From NCBI GenBank assembly GCA_002337215.1, contig DDFO01000060.1, positions 2,373 to 24,099 on the forward strand: DNA of 21,727 bases, given 5' to 3'. Made by a program: the position numbers and the translations under genes. Each line of letters starts with the position of its first letter. Positions within the stretch are counted from its first letter, which is position 1. This stretch comes from Phycisphaerales bacterium UBA1926 (GTDB taxonomy: Bacteria; Planctomycetota; Phycisphaerae; Phycisphaerales; UBA1924). This document shows positions 1-7,016 of this stretch, piece by piece. Below the pieces are notes generated by a model. That model did no database searches. It was not told the DNA's origin and worked only from the letters and a program-made list of their open reading frames with translations.

Positions 1-2
1 CG

Positions 3-983
3 ATCCGCGGCACCGGCTCGATCAACTCGATTTCGCTTGATAACCGCGGAACGATCCGAGCGCAGAATGGAACACTTACCCTTTCGGGCACGACGCTGGC
101 AAACTCCGGCACCGTCGAGGCGCGTTCCGGAACGCTGAACGTTTCGTCCGCGAGCAACTTCGCCGGGGGCACGCTTACGGGCGGCACCTGGATCGCCAGG
201 GATGGTGGCGTGATCGGCTTCGGTGGGCAGATCATGACCAACGATGCCGATGTGCGATTGATCGGCACAGGTTCGCGATTTGACGCCATAAACACCATCG
301 CTACGAACGCGGGCAGTTTCACCGTCGCCGGTGATCGAATCTTTGACACGCTCGGATCGCTTGCGAACAACGGCGACATGCTCATCGGCTACGGCAGCCG
401 TATCAATGTCGCACAGGATTACTCTTCCACCGCAGTCAGCAACCTGACATTCGAGATTGGCGATCTCGTTGGCGGAGATCAGACACTGCCCGGGCATACT
501 GGTTCTGCACCGTTGGGGCCAGACGGGCAGTGGGGGTCGGGCTCGCACGGTGGTGGAGGTATGACGATCGCCGATCTGAGCCGGGTCGGCCTCGGTACCA
601 CCGGCATGCTCAACATCGCCGGTGCTGCGGTGTTCGATGGCCTCCTCGAGATCGTGCTGGCCAACGACTTCGTCCCCGATGTTGCGTTCGAAATGACGCT
701 CATCACCTACAGCTCTTTCTCCGGTGCATTTGCCGATGTGCTCTTCCCGATGTTCCCGGGCGACGGTTTCGAGTGGTACTCCGACGCGAGAGCGACCGAG
801 TTTGTCATCGGGCTTTCCCTCGTCGGACCGATCCCTGGCTCGTCTGTGCCCGCGCCGGGTTCTCTCGTGCCAGTCGCACTCGGGGCCGGTATTTGCGGCG
901 TGCGCCGCTGCCGTCGTGAAAGCACGCAGAAGACCAGGAGGTTGTGGATAGGTGTGGACGCGCGTGAAGGGAGCATCCAGTGA
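3..983 (+). CDS. Secreted beta-rich protein with PEP-CTERM-like tail, 5' partial
   Basis: The frame is open from the first bases of the window, so the gene starts upstream and only the last 326 residues are seen. The visible part is rich in Gly, Thr, Asn and Ser with short repeating strand-turn units, as in autotransporter-like or beta-helix surface proteins. A Gly/His-rich stretch (around GSGSHGGGG) lies in the middle. Near the end comes VPAPG, a hydrophobic run of about 13 residues, then RRCRR: the layout of a PEP-CTERM sorting signal in its planctomycete PAPG form. In that family the signal directs export and processing by an exosortase. Unusually, about 20 more residues follow the arginine cluster, whereas these signals normally end there. 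The stop codon overlaps the next gene's GTG start by 4 bases, so the two are probably one operon. Specific function is unknown. Confidence 0.75.
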   Translation: MRGTGSINSISLDNRGTIRAQNGTLTLSGTTLANSGTVEARSGTLNVSSASNFAGGTLTGGTWIARDGGVIGFGGQIMTNDADVRLIGTGSRFDAINTIATNAGSFTVAGDRIFDTLGSLANNGDMLIGYGSRINVAQDYSSTAVSNLTFEIGDLVGGDQTLPGHTGSAPLGPDGQWGSGSHGGGGMTIADLSRVGLGTTGMLNIAGAAVFDGLLEIVLANDFVPDVAFEMTLITYSSFSGAFADVLFPMFPGDGFEWYSDARATEFVIGLSLVGPIPGSSVPAPGSLVPVALGAGICGVRRCRRESTQKTRRLWIGVDAREGSIQ

Positions 984-1846
984 AGTACACAGCCGTACGA
1001 TTGCCCTGCCTCCTCGCAGTTGGTCTCTCGGCCTCCGCAGCGATTGCGGAGTCCCCTCTTCCGCAGCTATCTGGCGGTGCCTACGAAACCGTACCGGTCG
1101 ATCGCAACATGGACGGTCACCTGAATGTCCTTGACACAGTTCTTTCGGAATCGAACGGCTCCGCGATCCCGCCCCTAGACCAATTCGGGCCGGCCCCTGT
1201 ACCCATCACTGGTTTTCTTCAGTCTCCGGCGCTCGTGCGCGCAGGCGATTCTCTTCGAGCGATATTGCTGGTCGGCGGCTCCGAGCCGATGGTCGGCTAC
1301 ACCCTCGATGTCACCGCAGTTCCGGTGGAAGGCGGCGAGGGAACTCTTGCCGCCGCGCCGGCGGCATCATCGTTCGCGCCGTCACGCAATGTCTTTGTGG
1401 CAGCGGGGATCCCACTCGACCCGTTCTTCAGCGTGATCGAGGCCGTCGGGGGCGATTCTCTGATCATAAATGCGCTCTCCGAAGATCGTTCCACAGTTGG
1501 TCCGGTCTCTGGCATCAGCGATGCACTGGCGGTGGTCGAGTTCATCGTGCAGGACGACGCCCGCGGCACATTCGAGCTCCGGCTTGGTGGCGCGACGGCC
1601 CTCTCCGACGCGAGCGGCTTCGGCATCCCGTTCACGTTCGACCCGGTCGAGTTCGAGGTGCTCCCATCGCCCTGCTCCGGCGCCGACCTCGCCGAACCAT
1701 TCGAGATACTTGATCTGAAAGACTTGGTCGCATTCGCTACGCTGTTCCAGATGGGCGATCTGGCCGTCGACTACGCGGAGCCCAACGGTCAGCTTGACTT
1801 GTCCGATATCGTCGCATTCGTTCAGTTCTTCTTGAGCGGTTGCTGA
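980..1846 (+). CDS. Secreted protein with cohesin-like domain and C-terminal GC-type dockerin module
   Basis: 288 residues from a GTG start that overlaps the upstream stop (GTGA), with a GAAGGGA ribosome site about 7 bases before it. Residues 1-23 are a signal peptide ending AIA. Residues 40-54 (VDRNMDGHLNVLDTV) look like one calcium-binding dockerin-type loop. Residues about 80-228 resemble a cohesin-like beta sandwich: VRAGDSLRAILLVGG, then VGYTLDV, then ALAVVEFIVQDDARGTFEL followed by LSDASG. Residues 232-288 are a duplicated dockerin-like module (EILDLKDLVAF and QLDLSDIVAF) bounded by C232 and the terminal C288, a form common in Phycisphaerales and usually taken as a surface-anchoring or assembly module. 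The protein probably acts outside the cell or at the cell surface; its partner is unknown. The dockerin assignment is firm, the cohesin-like one tentative. Confidence 0.8.
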   Translation: MKYTAVRLPCLLAVGLSASAAIAESPLPQLSGGAYETVPVDRNMDGHLNVLDTVLSESNGSAIPPLDQFGPAPVPITGFLQSPALVRAGDSLRAILLVGGSEPMVGYTLDVTAVPVEGGEGTLAAAPAASSFAPSRNVFVAAGIPLDPFFSVIEAVGGDSLIINALSEDRSTVGPVSGISDALAVVEFIVQDDARGTFELRLGGATALSDASGFGIPFTFDPVEFEVLPSPCSGADLAEPFEILDLKDLVAFATLFQMGDLAVDYAEPNGQLDLSDIVAFVQFFLSGC

Positions 1847-1847
1847 G

Positions 1848-2725
1848 GGAGGTCGCCTCGGGAGGCTTCTGAGCCTGCATCGGGAGCGAGAAGCGGTCGG
1901 TTTGTTGTTGGCTCGCTTCGATGCCTCCGAGAGGCGGGCGTGCAAGGCGCTCATGCAGCCGCGTGCGTCGCAGCGGTATCTGCCCATTGTGCATGATGAC
2001 GAGACGCCGCCGACCCAGCGGATCATCGAGCTTGCGGGGATGTACTGGAGGTACGGATATCGCCGCATCACGGCGCTGCTTCGCCGTGAAGAGGGTGGCC
2101 GGTGAATCACGAGCGTATAGAGCGGATCTGGGAGCGTGAGGGGCTGAAGGTGCCGAAGAAACAGCCCAAGCGAGGGAGGCTCTGGCTCAACAACGGGAGC
2201 TTTGTACAGCTACGGGCCGAGCACAAGGACCATGTCTGGAGCTACGACTTTGTGCAGGCGAGGACGCACAATGGGAAGTCAGTCGGGATGCTGACAGTAA
2301 TCGACGAGCACGCGGGTGAGTGCCTGTCGATCGATGTGGCTCGGAATCTCGAGAGTGATGACGTGCTTGAGCGGATCGCGTGGCTGATGGCAACGCGGGG
2401 TGTGCCCGGACACATCCGCTTAGACAACGGTGTCGAGTTTACGGCCAAGGCGGTGCGTGGCTGGCTGAAGCGTGTCGGCGTGAAGACGCTGTACATCGAG
2501 CCGGGGAGCCGATGGGAGAACGGCTTTATCGAGAGCTTCAACGGCAAGCTCCGTGACGAGCTGCTCAGCGGCGAGGTCTTCACATCGCAGCTGGAAGAAA
2601 AGGTCCTGATCGAGCGATGGCGTGAGCACTACATCGAGGTCCGTCCGCACTCGTTGCTTGGGTATCGGCCGCCGGCACCGCAAGCAATCGCACCGCCAGA
2701 GGCATCAGTACTCGGAGTGACATAG
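1848..2725 (+). pseudogene. IS3-family transposase OrfB, frameshifted
   Basis: The N-terminal part (SERRACKAL, then YGYRRITALLRRE) is read in one frame up to a stop at 2103-2105. The rest continues in another frame from about 2093 (GWPVNHERIERIW, then the integrase core). The family protein is normally continuous here (ALLRREGW.VN), so about 2 extra bases near 2088-2095 have broken it. The catalytic core is complete: numbered from the GTG at 2102, D49 (WSYDF), D108 (RLDNGVEF) and E144 (ENGFIESFN), giving the DD(35)E spacing of IS3 transposases, followed by the usual RPHSLLGYRPPAP ending. The programmed frameshift of IS3 elements lies between OrfA and OrfB, not inside OrfB, so this looks like decay. 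The 207-residue piece from 2102 could still be translated. Confidence 0.8.
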
Positions 2726-2754
2726 GAACTAGTACAATCAATGGGGGTAGGTCA
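1848..2754 (+). mobile_element. IS3-family insertion sequence, left-truncated remnant
   Basis: The element carries an IS3-type OrfB but no OrfA. Its right end is recognisable: GGGGGTAGGTCA at 2743-2754, ending in the CA expected of IS3 elements, 18 bases after the transposase stop. The matching left terminus (TGACCTACCCCC) is not found near 1847, and transposase-like coding sequence begins directly after the stop codon of the dockerin gene, so the left end with OrfA has been lost. With OrfB also frameshifted, the element cannot move by itself. The exact left boundary is uncertain. Confidence 0.75.
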
Positions 2755-2858
2755 TATTCAGTTGCACAAGGCTGCCGTTCGATGCATGTTGCAGCTGTGA
2801 GTCGCTGGTGAACTAATGAAAGCCAAAATTAAAAATCACTAAGGGCAAAGAATTAATA

Positions 2859-3482
2859 TCAGTTTTGTTCACGATCTGGTCCATTGTCATTCGCGTTTGC
2901 CCGGAGATCTCGTGCGTCGGTTATGCCTCGAAATTTCTCGTGGTCCTTCGGTGCTTTGCCAATGCTGTCCTTTTGGTTTTTCCGTCGGGGCTCGGGCGGG
3001 TCCATACGGTTCGAACTCACATCGAGTGTGGCAACGGGTTCCTTCTTGATGTCTCCCGATGGTCCGGACAGCAAGGCCTGCTCGGTTGGCCGGAAGTTGC
3101 CGTGAATGATGTTCTTCTCCGCCGCGGGTCCGACCTGGCCTTCGGCGACACGGCAGCCAGCGCGAGCAGTGAGCTTGTCGACGTGGTAGCGGCCTGATTC
3201 GCTTCGTGAGCCTAGCGGGAGGCAGAGGTTTGATTCGGCATGCTTGAAGTCGCCCGACTTTGTCCATTCGTTCCACTGCTTTTCAGGTACAACCCAGTAC
3301 GAGGAAGAATTCTTTTCCTCGCGACCGACCGCCTCGATGCGATAGAATACTTCCCCTTCGCCAGTCGATCTAATGTTAAGGGGAGAACGACTGCCAAAGG
3401 CTGAAAGGCCATCAGGACCCAGAGCTTCGTTGCGAAACTCTGCGTTCCTTACTCCGATTGAGTTCTTGTCGTCGGGTGGCAT
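2859..3482 (-). CDS. Hypothetical hydrophilic protein, last gene of the VirD4 operon
   Basis: I do not recognise this 207-residue protein. It begins 27 bases after the coupling-protein stop, with GGAG a few bases before its ATG, and so is very likely cotranscribed. It has no signal peptide or membrane segment. The first half contains a small aromatic-rich part (VFYRIEAVG, then SSYWVVPEKQWNEW). The second half is charged and probably disordered, ending in a Lys/Arg/Asp/Asn-rich tail. Proteins encoded beside a VirD4 ATPase are sometimes its substrates or accessory factors, and a polar charged C-terminus would fit a type IV substrate, but that is inference from position only. The adjoining DNA (about 2730-2880) is distinctly AT-rich, consistent with an acquired or boundary region. 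Confidence 0.6.
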   Translation of the reverse strand: MPPDDKNSIGVRNAEFRNEALGPDGLSAFGSRSPLNIRSTGEGEVFYRIEAVGREEKNSSSYWVVPEKQWNEWTKSGDFKHAESNLCLPLGSRSESGRYHVDKLTARAGCRVAEGQVGPAAEKNIIHGNFRPTEQALLSGPSGDIKKEPVATLDVSSNRMDPPEPRRKNQKDSIGKAPKDHEKFRGITDARDLRANANDNGPDREQN

Positions 3483-3509
3483 TTCGGCGCTCCAAGGTGC
3501 GCTGTTTCA

Positions 3510-5504
3510 TCACCTCGTTGGATTGTGGTCCGCGAGGCCGAACAGGGGGGATGATGTTCTGAAATAGGGGGCCGGCTTTGGTACATGAATGGGTCGACGC
3601 GAACGCAGTAGTAGCACCTGGTGGTCCGGCCGCATTGTGCGTACTTCATCGGGGGTTATCAACGCACGCGCCGACTCAGTTTGTGTTTGGGAGCTTGACA
3701 CTCCATGGGTAGCCGTCTCCGATCGGCTCACCGACATCGACGAACCCTGGGAGGAGTTGAAGCCTGTTGTCATCCGACCCTTCGTAAACGACATGTTGGA
3801 CCCGGTGGAAGCATTGGACCCGTATGTCTCTCCAACGGTCGTCGCCTCGCTGGAGTTTTCTCCTTGCATGTACGCATTTGAAAGCACCGTTGTCTGCCCG
3901 ATTGTCTTGGAGATCAGCTCCGCCGTGTCGTAGTCATCGACACCGAAGAACTGCTTCGCGGCGCAACAGGAAAGCAGCGTCTGCCACTCACCGTCGGGGT
4001 AGATCGATTTCATCTGGCCCAAGTCCTGGAAGACCAGCCAAAGGGTGAGGCCGTACCCGCGCCAGAGGCTCGCCATGTCCAAGATGGTCTGCATTCGCTG
4101 GAGCTGAGCGACTTCGTCGAGAAGAAAAAGCACACGCTTGGCGTTCGGGTTCTTGTTGATCAGAAGCGCGTTCCTGCATGTCGCAAGCCAGACCCTCGCA
4201 AGGCCCGCATACGCCGTTATTTTGTCCGCCGGGAGCACAATGTAGACCGAGACGCCGGCCTCGCCGCAGAGATCACGGATGTCGAACGAACTCCGTTCGA
4301 TCGCCTCGGCAACAAGCGGCGATTCCAAGAATTCGGTATGCGAGCGGAGGGTGGATAAGACGGTAAGGCGTTCCTTCTCGTTCATCTGCTCGATGTCGGC
4401 GGCGGCGCGGCGGAGGAGTCCGTCCTCATCTTGATACGCCTTCATATCCTTGACCAACGCGTCGAGGTCATCCTTGCCAAAGCTCAGGATTTCTCGCACC
4501 ATCCGGAGGCTCCGCTTCGGGCCCGGGCCATACATCGCTGCGACATACAGGAGGAGCGTGCGAAGGACGGCTCTCGCCTTCTTGTCCCAGTATGGGTCCT
4601 TGGAGCCGGGCGTGGGAATGACCAGCATGTCAGCGATAACGCCGGCCTGGTCGCCGAATTCGGGACTGTGGGGATCGAGCAGATCGACCGGGTTGAGTCC
4701 CGAAGTCGGCCGACCGGTGACACCGAAGGGATCGAGACAGAACACGGGCTGAAACTCACGACGGGTGGCCGCGCTGACGAAATAGTTCTCCCCTTTGGGA
4801 TCGAACACAACCACCGATCCCTTGTAGGTGAGCAGGTTTGGAACGACTGTCGAGACGCCCTTGCCGGCTCCGGGAGGGGCCACGGTCAGCACATGGGATT
4901 CCTCGGGCGCCAGCAGCCACTTGCCGTTCAGATACCCAAGAACCGGAGAGTCGCCGGGTGCGTCATGCAAGAGCGGCGGCTGCCCCTCATTCCCTGAGAG
5001 GTCGGCGAGCGTTGCCCAGGCGGCGGTGCCGTGCGTGCCGAGCGGGGTTGGCCCGAGGCGCTTCGGTATTGCGGGTGGTGCCGACGGCGGTCGATACGCG
5101 GGCCCGCATCGGAGGCGAGCTGTAAACAGGTAGACGGGGGTCAGGATGATCGTCAGTACTACGATGACGGTCGCGAAGTCAACGAGCGAGCCGCCCGTTG
5201 CCCCCAGCGCCGCAAGGATGATGGCGACAAAGCACGCGACAAAAAATCCCGAGAGCCATGTCCAGAACGAGAGCGTGGCCCGCCCCTCGGCTGTCCGCTC
5301 CATCTTCGATCGGAGGCGCCGGGCGGCCGCGATGACAGCGTTCTGAACCGGACGAGCGACGGGTGGCAACGGCATCCACGCGCTCAGGAGGAGCATTGTG
5401 ACACCGGCGTACGGACGCTTCGCGAGATGCTCGAGTTGACAGGCGATCAGGCTCCTCGGCTGGTGCAACGCGAGGCTGTCTTGGTCATTGGCTCCAACAC
5501 TCAC
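3510..5504 (-). CDS. VirD4/TraG-family type IV coupling ATPase
   Basis: 664 residues. The family comprises inner-membrane hexameric ATPases that bring DNA or protein substrates to a type IV secretion channel. Two membrane helices lie at about 79-101 and 109-128. The P-loop is APPGAGKG at 209-216 (K215), followed by FDPKGE at 234-239; Walker B is VLFLLDE at 458-464 (D463, E464), followed by FQDLGQ at 492-497. The typical end ITPDEVRTMRPDHQ is present, so the ATPase is full length. Unusual is a Ser/Thr/Gly-rich low-complexity insertion at about 546-612. The GTG start overlaps the stop of the upstream secreted-protein gene by 4 bases; an internal start at M37 is possible. No relaxase, VirB4 or pilus genes occur in the window, so whether it serves conjugation, protein export or something else is open. 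Confidence 0.93.
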   Translation of the reverse strand: MSVGANDQDSLALHQPRSLIACQLEHLAKRPYAGVTMLLLSAWMPLPPVARPVQNAVIAAARRLRSKMERTAEGRATLSFWTWLSGFFVACFVAIILAALGATGGSLVDFATVIVVLTIILTPVYLFTARLRCGPAYRPPSAPPAIPKRLGPTPLGTHGTAAWATLADLSGNEGQPPLLHDAPGDSPVLGYLNGKWLLAPEESHVLTVAPPGAGKGVSTVVPNLLTYKGSVVVFDPKGENYFVSAATRREFQPVFCLDPFGVTGRPTSGLNPVDLLDPHSPEFGDQAGVIADMLVIPTPGSKDPYWDKKARAVLRTLLLYVAAMYGPGPKRSLRMVREILSFGKDDLDALVKDMKAYQDEDGLLRRAAADIEQMNEKERLTVLSTLRSHTEFLESPLVAEAIERSSFDIRDLCGEAGVSVYIVLPADKITAYAGLARVWLATCRNALLINKNPNAKRVLFLLDEVAQLQRMQTILDMASLWRGYGLTLWLVFQDLGQMKSIYPDGEWQTLLSCCAAKQFFGVDDYDTAELISKTIGQTTVLSNAYMQGENSSEATTVGETYGSNASTGSNMSFTKGRMTTGFNSSQGSSMSVSRSETATHGVSSSQTQTESARALITPDEVRTMRPDHQVLLLRSRRPIHVPKPAPYFRTSSPLFGLADHNPTR

Positions 5505-7000
5505 GGCTCAGATCCGTCGTCGGTCGCCCACTTCGGGAGGCGATCGGGTGTCGGCACCTCGCCAGCATCGCGGATGGCCCGAGAATACGTCGCCTTTCGA
5601 ATAACGGAGCGGCCCGAGTCATCGATCAGGCGGACGCGAGTGTCCGGATTTGGGAAATAGAATTCCCAGCGAAGCGGCTCACGAAAGTCGGAGGCATATC
5701 GATAACCATCATCAAAATCGACTTCTAGATTTCCGGGTCCGATCGGTGTAAGTGATACAACACGGTATCCAGTTCGAGAGGGACCGGTCCAATCTCCTAT
5801 CGCATCATTTCCTTTAACTCTTATATCAAAAGAATTAGCATTCTTAAACGCTTCAGGAAAGACAAAGCAAGCCCAGGAAGGAGCGATGTCACCCAGGCGA
5901 AGCGTTGCCGAGGTGCCATCCAGATTGAATCCCGCAGATTCTTCAGTATGCATGTAGAGGATTTGGATCTGCTCATCACCGGCCGTCAGAACCTGTGACG
6001 AGTCGGCATAGATCGCATTGATACCATCGTTTGCGGTAACGACTCGTGCGACAGACTTGGCTGTCGTTTCGCAGCTTCGCAGTGGCTTTGGTCCAGAGAA
6101 CGGGCGGATGCCCGCGGCGATGATCCGCCCATCCGGAAGCACCCAGCAGTCCTCACCTTCGAGTCCGACGCCTTCGAGGAACAGACCGTCTCCCGCTCGG
6201 ACGACGCGGCGCGAGCCGTACTCCGCCCGAAGCAGGTTGCGGGCGACCGGGATCTCGATCTTGCCCGCGTTGAAGACCACGGCACCGCCGTAGCCGAGGT
6301 CCGCGAGCGCGTTCGAAGACACGTACATTCCTTCGGCGTACGCAACACGCTGTCCATCCTCACGCTTCGCGAGCGTCAACTCGATGAGTGTGCCGCCCCC
6401 GTCGACGGAGGCGTCGAGGCTGACAAGCAGGTCGGCTCCGCTGACCCTTTCGAGCGAAGACGCGTTCTCGATGGCTTCCGCAAGGGCCGAGCGGAGGCGT
6501 TCGGTGGAGAGGTTGGCGTCGGCGGCGACGGCGATTTCGCCAAGATCGACGGTGGTCGGACCGGTGGTCTTGGGCCGGGCAACCTGGACAGGCTCACCGT
6601 CTTTGTTGATTGCCATCGCTTCTCCCGCGATGACTTCGCAGATCGAGAGCTTTGGCTGGGCACGCACGACGCGGATTCTGCCAACAACATCGCGCGTCTC
6701 GTCGAGAATCTCACCTGTCACAGGGTGCGTGATCCGAGTAACGCCGGCGACGAGTTCATACTCCTGACCTTCGGCGGCACCGCGCTCCGAGCCGATGTCG
6801 ATGAACACGCGGCCTCCGTCTGCCTGCACGACGATCCCGTCGGACGAGCCCGACGGCGAGGCGAGACCCGATGCCATCCCCGACAGCAGTTCGGTGAGAT
6901 TCTCGCCGCGTACGCGTTCCTGAGCGTTCGCGAAGGGCGTGGCGAAAAGGAGCATCACGAAGATCGTTGCGTGAAACACGGCCGTGGCGACTGATCTCAT
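5501..7000 (-). CDS. Secreted protein with FlgT-C-like beta domain
   Basis: 499 residues from the ATG at 7000, chosen because AAGGA lies 8 bases upstream and because it gives a clean signal peptide (hydrophobic core, cleavage near ANA-Q at about residue 26). A TTG 36 bases upstream is possible but less good. After the signal comes a domain with the pattern VFIDIGSERGAAEGQEYEL, then HPVTGEILDETRDVVGRIRV, which resembles the C-terminal FlgT-like beta domain of envelope lipoproteins. A middle part (TTVDLGEIAVAADANLSTERL...) and a long C-terminal beta-rich part are not recognised. The gene begins 16 bases after the kinase-like gene and overlaps the VirD4 gene by 4 bases, so all are one operon. 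The stretch around 5690-5860 is clearly AT-richer than its surroundings. It is probably periplasmic; function unknown. Confidence 0.7.
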   Translation of the reverse strand: MRSVATAVFHATIFVMLLFATPFANAQERVRGENLTELLSGMASGLASPSGSSDGIVVQADGGRVFIDIGSERGAAEGQEYELVAGVTRITHPVTGEILDETRDVVGRIRVVRAQPKLSICEVIAGEAMAINKDGEPVQVARPKTTGPTTVDLGEIAVAADANLSTERLRSALAEAIENASSLERVSGADLLVSLDASVDGGGTLIELTLAKREDGQRVAYAEGMYVSSNALADLGYGGAVVFNAGKIEIPVARNLLRAEYGSRRVVRAGDGLFLEGVGLEGEDCWVLPDGRIIAAGIRPFSGPKPLRSCETTAKSVARVVTANDGINAIYADSSQVLTAGDEQIQILYMHTEESAGFNLDGTSATLRLGDIAPSWACFVFPEAFKNANSFDIRVKGNDAIGDWTGPSRTGYRVVSLTPIGPGNLEVDFDDGYRYASDFREPLRWEFYFPNPDTRVRLIDDSGRSVIRKATYSRAIRDAGEVPTPDRLPKWATDDGSEP

Positions 7001-7016
7001 AGCAATTATCCTTGAT

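Noticed and set aside
2102..2105. Programmed frameshift between two IS3 reading frames
   Set aside because: In IS3 elements the programmed shift is between OrfA and OrfB; here the break is inside OrfB, within a normally continuous conserved segment, so decay is more likely.
5031..5660. A 209-codon plus-strand frame across the VirD4 start region
   Set aside because: It is antisense to the VirD4 N-terminus and the end of the secreted-protein gene, with the charged, repetitive make-up of a shadow frame.
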